Position numbers and translations under genes: made by a program
Assembly: GCA_030407315.1 (NCBI GenBank)
Contig: JALQPE010002477.1
Coordinates: 51,087-115,086 of the forward strand
Length of the DNA stretch: 64,000 bases
Direction of reading: 5' to 3'
DNA from: Asparagopsis taxiformis
Lineage: Eukaryota > Rhodophyta > Florideophyceae > Bonnemaisoniales > Bonnemaisoniaceae
The notes under the pieces: generated by a model
The model's database searches: none
What the model was told of the DNA's origin: nothing
The model's input: the letters and a program-made list of their open reading frames with translations, nothing else
In this document: positions 33,139-41,604 of the stretch, one piece after another
Layout: every line of letters begins with the position of its first letter
Position numbering within the stretch: the first letter of the stretch is position 1

Positions 33139-33467
33139 GAGGTCTATCGTCTGCACCAGCAGAGCCTTTCGCATGCGTGCCTGCGGTTCGCTGATATGTT
33201 TGGGTCGCGTGGAGACAAGATGAAAGTTTTGATGATTTTCCATATTTTGAAATATAATTGTCGTAGTCCACCATGAGGGAAACCTCGCGCAATCCGTCTC
33301 GTGACCTGCGTACGATGCGGGTGTAATCTGTGGCATAACAAAGCATGTCTGGAACAAATAAGTTTCCAAGTTGAAGCGCATGACGTATCAACTGGGCAGC
33401 AAGAAAGTCAACGCAAGTGACATATATCTTCGCCACATCTACATTTAATATACAACACAAGTCCTTA

Positions 33468-34532
33468 CTAATTGTGAGGTTGCTTCCTAGATTGCAGTAT
33501 ATTCTCCAATCGGATTTTTTCATCGATGCTGTCGTTCCTATTTCTTTCCACAAGACTGCTACGCTTGAGTGCCACAATCTCACAAAGTTCAAACGTGCCA
33601 CTGTCCTCGTCAAAACACCTATTCTGCATCAGTCGGTCCTTGATGATGTTAAACTGCTGCATGAGCACTTGATGCACCAGTTCATTTCCACATGACACTG
33701 AACTGGTGTTCACTTTGCGCAATTGACGCAGCATGGGTCCATCTTCTGTCGTGCGTTCATTCATTCGTATATTGAAGTTTGGCCGAAGACCAGTGACAAT
33801 CTGCACCATGGCAGCCGATTCCTCTGGTCGTTCCAAATCAATGATAATTTCATAACGCTCCGCGATACGACGCATCGCCTCGATATGGCGCCATTGGACT
33901 GGGCACGTCGTCAGCTCTTCACCAGCTCCATGGTACATGTACAGTGCATTGACAGGATACTTTTTCACGAATGCCTTATATTGTTGCACCTCCTTGGCTA
34001 TTTCGGACTCACCGCGAATCGCCAGCACGTCACGCTCACGATGCTGCTGCAAGTAGGCGCTGAGCACAATATCGTTTGCGCGACGTGTGCTAGTCATGAA
34101 GACAACGTTGCCAGCGCGCATGTTGGACACAATGGTGAATCTCCAGTCGAACATCCGAGTATGACAACCGTAAAAATCCACTTGCCGACGATTAATAATC
34201 GTGCGCAAGCCCATTTCATTCCACTCGATTCTATTGAAGCATTTAGCGCTTGTGAGACCTGCATCGTCCAACGCGGCCTTCATCGCGAAGCGAACAGATG
34301 TACTGCCAGTTTTCGGCGGCCGATTGTAGAACAGCAATCGTTGTTGCTCCTGTTGCAGCGAGCTCTGTTGCAACTCGAGCGATTGAGCTGGTAGACGCAG
34401 GTGTGCTTCATAGGAAAAGAACGCCACACCAAGTAACGCCAAACACAATGGGATAAGCAAGCACAGTAGAGAGGGGAAGCGTTGGGTCTTCATGGTGGAT
34501 ATGCTTGACGCGACATCGTGGTTTGTCGTCAT
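33468..34532 (-). CDS. Golgi-type carbohydrate sulfotransferase (Sulfotransfer_2-like)
   Basis: 354 residues, type II membrane topology: short cytosolic N-terminus, then one hydrophobic anchor (LLCLLIPLCLALLGVAFFSY) and a lumenal catalytic domain. The PAPS 5'-phosphosulfate-binding motif is RPPKTGSTSVRFAM, and the 3'-phosphate-binding segment is MTSTRRANDIVLSAYL with its Arg and Ser. The closest pattern is the heparan-sulfate 2-O-sulfotransferase class. In a red alga the acceptor could be a sulfated galactan such as carrageenan; that is inference. The ATG at 34493 (MKTQRFPSLL) is an equally good start. The frame is intact and intronless. It lies about 330 bp upstream of the release-factor gene on the same strand; eukaryotic genes here are expected to be transcribed separately. 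Confidence 0.85.
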   Translation of the reverse strand: MTTNHDVASSISTMKTQRFPSLLCLLIPLCLALLGVAFFSYEAHLRLPAQSLELQQSSLQQEQQRLLFYNRPPKTGSTSVRFAMKAALDDAGLTSAKCFNRIEWNEMGLRTIINRRQVDFYGCHTRMFDWRFTIVSNMRAGNVVFMTSTRRANDIVLSAYLQQHRERDVLAIRGESEIAKEVQQYKAFVKKYPVNALYMYHGAGEELTTCPVQWRHIEAMRRIAERYEIIIDLERPEESAAMVQIVTGLRPNFNIRMNERTTEDGPMLRQLRKVNTSSVSCGNELVHQVLMQQFNIIKDRLMQNRCFDEDSGTFELCEIVALKRSSLVERNRNDSIDEKIRLENILQSRKQPHN

Positions 34533-35624
34533 TTCGGACGCAAGTTAAGAAGGAGATGCGGTAGTCGTTGACTGTCATGGTGTTGCGCTGAGCGACTCGA
34601 TGTTTGCGCTGTGTTCTGAAGCTGGGCAATTCAGACAACGATGGTTGACTGGCAAAGGCGCGCCTATTTGACGATTTTGTGATGGGTGACGAGATGTCCC
34701 GCAATGATTTTCAACTGGGAAATATCTATCTGCCATGCTGGTGGAAACTCTAATACACTGCTAGGCCGCTCAGTGTACTCCAATCTCCTGTTGCAGCTCT
34801 CGACACAATTCGGCGAGCAGCTGTAAGTGTAGACATCTTGTTGAGATCACGTACTCGTTGGCTTGTAGCCTTCCAGCGTCCACCAACACGCTCAGTTACT
34901 TCGGATGCAAGACTTAATCATCTTCATCTTGTCATTTCCGTCAAAGTGTTGAAATAAAAATTGTGAGACAGCTGTCCTGATCGATGTCTTTACAGCACAA
35001 ATGATTTATAACATTAGAAAGAAACCAATTGAAATTGTCTTGATAATTTCGTATAATATGTATACGCCCAAATACTCTTTTTAATGCTCTGCGTGGCATA
35101 TTTCAACAGCACAAATCCCAGCGAATAGAAAAAAAAGTTTATGGATCCTGTATGAGAACCGCCGTAATCGTTGTTTCGAAACGAATTTCCACATTTCCTC
35201 GCGACCCCTGATCCACTATCCTCTCCACCTCGCATGACTCCGTATCGTCCTCGAATTGTGAACACATCAATAACCATGATCGAGTTGGCCTAGGGGTCGT
35301 TGAACCAGCACAAATGCTGGGATAGAAAGCTAGTAGATTGGGGAAGGAGGTTCCGGAGGCAAGCTAGGTACTCTAGACAGAGTGAAAGCATGCTACCATG
35401 GGGCAGATGACAAGCTGGAAGGTTGCTCGAAGTTGTTCCACCGTTAGGGTTGGTAGACGCCTGGGTAAAGTTGTAACTCTATAATAGGCTTCATAGAGAC
35501 ACGATAACTCAATCGTCTTCCAAAATCATAGAAGTGTTTTTATAGCTTTAGAGAACCTGAAACCAGGAGGTGAAAAGTGCAGCTCTGTTGAGCACTGATT
35601 GGATAGAGGTGTAATGCAATGCAT
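34533..35624. other. No gene seen
   Basis: About 1.1 kb upstream of the sulfotransferase gene, expected to hold its promoter. Only short frames without motifs. Confidence 0.5.
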
Positions 35625-35830
35625 TTGTCGATCCGAAAACAGACAGCCTTGGCCGTAAGCCGAATCGGTGAGCCCATGAAAGGAGTTCGAGCTCTCCTGT
35701 CCTTGTAGTCAGGCTTGGGTAGAGTGTGATATAAAAAAGGCGAATCTCCTGCATTACAGTGGGTTCTGAGGCCACACAGACGATATGTATAGAATCCAGT
35801 GGTCAAATGGTGATTCATGGTGTCAGACCG
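35625..35830 (+). repeat. Interspersed repeat copy B (hairpin family)
   Basis: Inverted relative to copy A at 28245-28450, and clearly diverged, with small indels. Conserved blocks include GTTCGAGCTCTCCTGTCCT, GTAGTCAGGCT and GGCCACACAGACGATA. Confidence 0.75.
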
Positions 35831-36672
35831 AAAAGGTAGTGGTTCACCGACAATATTTGGAAGGAAGGGTGGAACCTAGACAGCAAAGTGTGGGACATTG
35901 CGCCTCACAGGAAGGGGCGAATGCAAATTAATTTGCAATGAAAACAGCTAACGAGCTGGGGTAGTTCGCTGAAGGGTCGCCAGTGCGCCCGGGACGTGGC
36001 TCAAAGGTCGGGAAACTAAGGTAACGGGCGCAGCGAGCGATGGATTAAGAAGGGTTGGCGCCAATCTTAACTTGAATCCACGGGAACGTGTAGTAGCGCG
36101 GGGAGACAGCAGGGACGCGAGCATTCTAGCACGTGTGCGCCGGTGCGCGTACACGTAATTATACACTAGTAGCGACACTCTTAGCAATAGTGTCAATATT
36201 AGTTTACTGTAGTACAAGTACACGAAAAGTGTCAGTGGAGTGGGGAATTTGTAGGGACCACAAGTTCCACCCCACTGGTGGTCGGGACCATCGGTCCTGG
36301 CCAACCGAGGTCCGACTTTAACGTATTTAGTCCAGTGACTCACAACAACGGTTACAATATAGTCAGCACTATTGTGGAATAGATCCTATTCGCCTGGAAA
36401 GTGCCTTACAACCGCTCTTCAGAGTGATACCTCTCTCGCGAGAGTAGATCTACGATTCCAAATCGTGTTCCGTCGCGCGTGAACCGCACAACACACCGCG
36501 ACGTGCCGTGGCGCCGAGTCACGGCTGTGCAGGAGACACCTACTGCGAGGTAGTAAGACCAGATCCGGTGCTGGCAGTCGCGCACCCCATCCGGTCCGAC
36601 TCGGACAAGGAGATACTCCATTCGGAGGATTCGCGAGCCCAGCTAACCTTTAAGTAAGTTGGGGACGGCAGA
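35831..36672. other. No gene seen
   Basis: Non-coding by inspection. It contains a 12-bp perfect palindrome CTCTCGCGAGAG at 36433-36444 and several weaker stem-loops. Confidence 0.45.
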
Positions 36673-36960
36673 CGTCTGTGTTCTCGGAAATGGACGCGGA
36701 CGTCCACAACCTCTAGTACACATAGTATTACTAGGTGGACGTCCATGTTCTCCAGTATTTTTGGATGTCCGCCTAGAACTGGACGTCTATGCGGTCAAGT
36801 ACGTCTAGTATTACTAGGACAAAATTCATTGTTTCTAGTACCACGGATGTCCCCCTCGGGATGGACTTCCGCCATGTCTATGTCCACCTAGGACGGGCGC
36901 CGGTTCAGAAATTCAAAAATTTCGGGCCCAGAAATTTCTGCCGCCGTGCTCGACATGGAT
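36673..36960. repeat. Degenerate GGACGTCC/CTAGTAC repeat block
   Basis: A roughly 48-bp segment at 36673-36719 (TCTGTGTT, TCGGAA, TGGACGCGGACGTCCA, CTCTAGTAC) recurs at 54732-54779 in the same orientation. Between 36700 and 36960 further decayed GGACGTCC- and CTAGTA-type units follow. Confidence 0.6.
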
Positions 36961-37059
36961 GTCCGCATCCATCACGGCGACCACTCTATTTTTCCTTGTC
37001 GGTCGACTCCAATTTTGTCTTTAATTTTTTCATCCTTGTAGCAGGTAGAAAATCCGCTA

Positions 37060-37560
37060 GAGCGGCAAGCCACCCGACAGGTGTCCCGAGCCTCGGTAGG
37101 GGAGATGGTAGAGCAGATGAACCTTATAACGTACCCAGCCGGTAATCTCGTATGAGAGAAGGTATCGCTACCCGGAGGGGGTAGTGCGATTATAGTGCTC
37201 ACGCGAGGTGCGTATTAATGGAGCAAAGTGACGTAATCCGTCGAGCTGTTGGCTAACCCTAAGGTTTTACCGGAGAGGGGTTGAACAATAGGTATGCGAA
37301 CACTGTTCCAGTGGGTCGTAATTCCACTTGAGTTTACGTTACTCTAGAAACCGTGCCTACTGGCTATTCCAGTGGCGTATTTATACTAAGTCTACTGTAA
37401 GCTAGGGTTAGTGGTTAGGAATAAATATCCAGTTATTGACCAACCAGAGCCCAGTTAACGGCACTCGCCTACCCGCGAGGTTATTGCCAGTTAGGCTTAC
37501 ATTGTAATGTACAGCTGGTTAGCTTAAGTTAGAAATATGTCCCTTGTGGGGTCTTGGCCG
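37060..37560 (-). repeat. Left arm of a diverged inverted repeat pair
   Basis: Its reverse complement aligns with 38405-38890. Shared strings include AAGACCCCACAAGG, GGATATTTATTCCTAAC, TAGTATAAA, GTGGAATT.ACGAC, CAGCTCGACGG.TTACG and TACGCAC.TCG. The arms are diverged and carry indels. Confidence 0.75.
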
Positions 37561-37689
37561 GGGCCGATAGGCCCGAATAGGGTGTTTACAGCCTTGTGCT
37601 AGTCCCAATTACAGGAAACACGCCCAGTTGGCTGGTGCCTTGTGATTGGCACATCCCTTAAGTGGGCACCCAATAGGGAAGCGACACGG

Positions 37690-38404
37690 CTCTGGTTGAG
37701 AGGACCGCCAGGCGGTATGACATGGCCCCCTCCTGAGAGGTTTGTCGTCCCGACAAAATTAGAAAAATTACAATTTTTGGGCGATAGCCGTTGCATTTTC
37801 TGCCTTCAGATTCTCCCGCGCCCAGCGCGTGTTCGATAATTTCGTTTAGTCCATCCGACTCTTCCGGAAGTCAACCGACCGTTTCCCATTGGAATCACCA
37901 CCTGGTGCAGGTTTCTTACCGATCTTACGCGAAACAGCGTTTTCACCCCTTCGGTGTCCAACTGCATTCGAGCATACGCGTCCCTTCCGTCATCCCTCAA
38001 AGGGTTTTTGCATCCATCTGCAAGATAATTTACCGCGTGATCGCGTGATTGGTGCCAACTCGAGGCTTTGAATTCGTCAACCCGGCCAATCGCCTTGCGA
38101 ATCCCCTTCAGGGTTGAATACCTCAGTTCTCCATTGGAGATTTAAGCCAATAGGCCGTTCACTTATCCCGCTCAGGGTTTTCCCAACATCTTCCATCGCC
38201 CCTACTGGCTTTTAAGATGACCCCTCGTGCTCCGATTCAATTTGAGTCCTCAGAGGAGGAAGGGGAAGACATGGGTTCGTCCAACCTTTCATACCACGGA
38301 GTGGTCTGCCCTGGTGGGTCGTGTCGACATCCTATTGGACGACCCCGGTTCGGGAACAACCAATGGAAACAGCCTCGCTGTACCTCAGACCAGTGAGGGA
38401 GAGG
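37690..38404. repeat. Hairpin-rich core between the inverted arms
   Basis: Second cluster of tiny stem-loops: CCGCC-A-GGCGG (37705), TTTGTCG-TCC-CGACAAA (37741), CTTCCGGAAG (37861), CACCA-CC-TGGTG (37896), CCCT-CAA-AGGG (37994) and TCTCC-ATT-GGAGA (38128). A 59-codon ORF at 38217-38396 with an acidic start is present but unsupported. Confidence 0.6.
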
Positions 38405-38890
38405 GACCCATTGGGACAACTAAAGACCCCACAAGGGGCAAATTTTAACTAAGCTGACTCAGCTAACTTTACACTGTAACACTAACAGTCGGTGATCTCG
38501 CGGGATCCCGCAGTCGCTATAATCAGGGATCTGATTGGTGCACGTAAGGATATTTATTCCTAACTGTCTACCTACCCTAACTGTTTACAGTAACTTAGTT
38601 TAGTATAAAATGCCTCTGGATTAGCCAGAGTGCTTAACCTTTAGAGGTAACGTAAGCTCACGTGGAATTTACGACTCCACTGAACAGTGTTTGTATTGCT
38701 CTATTCCATCCTTCCAGTACGAATTAGCTTTAGCTATACAGCTCGACGGGTTACGTCTTTCGCTCCATCAATACGCACTTCGTGCGTGAGCACCCCCAAC
38801 CTTCACCCGGCATTACCGGAAGACCTTTCGTGGTATACTCGCCATTGGTGGTTGACGCAAGATTCGCTTGCTCTACCACACTACCGATTG
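38405..38890 (+). repeat. Right arm of a diverged inverted repeat pair
   Basis: Counterpart of 37060-37560. It contains its own stem-loops: GCGGGATCCCGC near 38500, and ACGCACTTCGTGCGT and CCGGCATTACCGG near 38780-38820. Several of these fall at places where the two arms differ. Confidence 0.75.
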
Positions 38891-40295
38891 GTACACAGCA
38901 TGAGCAATTTTTGATAAACCCATTGATTTCACTGGTTTGAACCAGTAGATTTGGATGGAATAGCCGGCCAGAGCAAAATTTGTAAATTTTATTGGAAAAA
39001 ACCACGCGACGTGGCTGGATACAGTAGAGAAATGGGATGGAAAAAACAGAGGAAAGTATTGGCCAGGCCAGGCTGAAAGGCTGGTTCTGTACTGTAGTTG
39101 GGAATGATTTTTTTGATGGTATTAGATTTGCGCCCGTCCATACGCTGGCGGCCGGCGGTGGGTGGAAAAACCATTGAAATTACTAATTTCGGCTATGGAA
39201 TGACGGGAATGGCAAACCAGCGACGGATATAGTACGGAGGGTGGTTGAAACCAGTGCATGGACTAGTTTGGGAGGCTGGTTTCGCTAGTTTTGGTGGTTC
39301 CATTACAGTAGGTGTAGTTTGGGACTTGGTGTAAATGAACTTACGCTTGAGCAATGTCTTAGGGTGAGCTGCTTGTAGGCTAGGTGCATGTATGAAAATG
39401 TTTCTTGGAATATATTCTGGCGTTGCGGTGAGCGAGGGAAATTTCCTATGTTAAGGTAGGTGAGAAGGTGAAAGCTAGGAAATAATTGATAGGTAGTATA
39501 GTATGGTAGTGCTAGAAGGGAGGTCAATTGGGTGGTGGAGCCGTAGTGAACACGGGAATTACAATGAAGAGTGGAGGGATTGACATTGTACAGTAGGTCA
39601 GGAAATGATTTGGCGTCGCGGTCATAATCTGCATATTTGCAGATTGGCAATCCAATACTTCCACCCGGTATGCATACGAATCCGTAGAACCGGAATTCTT
39701 CCAGTTACCAAGATAGATTTTGAACGACACATACGCACGCTCCCATGCACCAGATTCTTATGCAAAGCGAGAAGAACCAGACCCGTCTGGATCCTCCCGC
39801 TTCGCATAAGAATCTGGTGCGTGGGAGCCCGCGTAAGGGTCGTTGTAGCCAGAGGCACTATTTACGTATGGGACCTTGGCGCAGTAGTACCCAGAGACTC
39901 TGTATATACTCTCGAGAGGGAAGTGGCTGAGGATGGGCAAAATTAATTTGAATTGCCAATTACGAAATGGAGTACTACACACGTGTGATCGGGAGCTATA
40001 ATGGGTAATTAGAAGCGAATGTGAAAAAAATTGAAATTAAAAATGGTCAGCATCGCAATCCGGGCTGGTTGACATGCCGGATTGAGTTTTGCTCGAGTAA
40101 GTTGAGTATGAAAGAATCGATCAGCGAGTCATGCCATTTCGTGGTAAACGTAATGACGTTACGGAGTAGATGATTCATCATGATTATGTACACATATATG
40201 AGGCTGTATCGCCGTAGTGAAAAGTTGGTATTGCATCAACTACGTTGTTAAATTGTCGTCTTCTCTAGCATTAGAACTAATTTGGAAGGGGAATC
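38891..40295. other. No gene seen, apart from a foldback
   Basis: About 1.4 kb with short frames only. It contains the 90-nt foldback listed separately. Confidence 0.5.
39739..39828. repeat. 90-nt foldback (45-nt arms)
   Basis: Arms 39739-39783 and 39784-39828 are inverted copies with 39 of 45 positions identical, counted by eye, and almost no loop. Arm landmarks are GCTCCCATGCACCAGATTC and its counterpart GAATCTGGTGCGTGGGAGC. RNA from either strand would form a long imperfect hairpin. Confidence 0.75.
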
Positions 40296-40615
40296 ATGAC
40301 GAACAGGCGTGAGTCAGCGAGGATTAGGTGCAAGAGCGAAAAAGCGATTGCGAACCGTGCCCAAGAGAGGGTACTCGGTATCGAAGACCTGCCGAAAGTC
40401 GGGTCTAGGATCGAAGTGTGGTTTGAGGTGTCTGGTGTGGGGATGTGGTGGGGCGGGAAGGTGGTGTCACTGAGCCTCCCCGAAGAGTTTCCAGTATGCA
40501 CGGGAGCTCCTCCGCCAGGAGCCCTCGTAGACGTGGAGAGGGAAAATGGAGTGTACGTGCCCGGGGTCGTGGAATCTGGGGACGCTAAGGATGGAGACGG
40601 CGCGTCGGTGATCAT

Positions 40616-41415
40616 TGTAGGACCAGCCGGGGTGGCGATCGCTAAGGGAGTTCTAGAATTGCAGCCGTGTCTGGGCGAGATGAACCGTAACGCGCTGGTT
40701 GAACTTGCGTTTCGCGCGTCGCTCGGTCGCGCTGGCGAACGGGTGGTACAACGGCGGAACGCGTAGGGAACGATCGCAACACGGGATTCGCGGGCCGGCG
40801 CAAGCCGTGATCTCAGGGTGAGATCACCGAGTAAACTCGAGCACAACGCGATCCACACAGGGGTCGTAAATCCCTGGCCTAGTGGCGTGCGACGCAACGC
40901 GCGCTATCGCGGTGCGACGCGGTTCGAAGATCGGTTTATGCGCAGCGCGCACGCGAACGTCGGCGATCGTGAGCAACCCGCACGCAACGTTGTAACGCAA
41001 TCGGTCCTCGCGATTCGCTAAACGCTTAACTCGTAGCTGCGAAGATGCTGGCCGTTTATTGGTAAGGTGCGAAGCAGAACAACCATTAGTAGCTAACTAC
41101 CTAGGACAGGTTGTCCTTGCGCGGCCGGCCGGCGGCCGCTCGCTCGCACGCAAAAAAAGGGAAATACTTGGGAAAAAGACTTTCGTCATAAAAAAACCCA
41201 AAAAGGGAAAATAAAGGGAAATTCGCAAAAAACGCTACACGTGGCGCCAAGCTCGCAGGTTCGTTCGCGCGCACGCGTTCGCTCAGGCGCGCCGTGACAC
41301 GTAATCGGATCGCTACGCGTACGCTCGCTTACTAACTAATTCGCGGATGCATGCGGACTCAGCCAGACGCAGTCGTTACGAGCGCGCGCGCGTCGACCGA
41401 ATAAATTGTATCACA
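40616..41415 (-). repeat. 3' LTR of the gypsy element (element orientation)
   Basis: 800 bp, nearly identical to 50906-51703, with a handful of substitutions and single-base indels (for example an extra A near 41195). On the plus strand it runs from TGTAGGACCAGCC to ATTGTATCACA. Confidence 0.93.
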
Positions 41416-41426
41416 ATCCCCCCGAC
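41416..41426 (-). other. Polypurine tract of the gypsy element
   Basis: On the minus strand a GGGGGGAT tract lies directly against the LTR. It marks plus-strand priming and confirms that pol is sense on the minus strand. Confidence 0.65.
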
Positions 41427-41604
41427 TAACTCCACAGCGCGTCCTCGCGCGTCATCTTCTCACGCATACCTTCCGTTGCTTCTTCTCGCGTCTGCTTTTC
41501 TCTTTCCTCGTCCTTCTCCTTCGCTGTCACTTTCCTTCCTCTTTCGTTCTCTCTCCTCTACTCACGTTCTCCGTTTCGCCATCGTCGCCCGCTCCTTCGT
41601 CGCG

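Noticed and set aside
38217..38396. 59-codon ORF with an acidic Gag-like start (IQFESSEEEGED)
   Set aside because: Lies inside a hairpin-rich non-coding repeat, with no homologue recognised and no second copy to compare.
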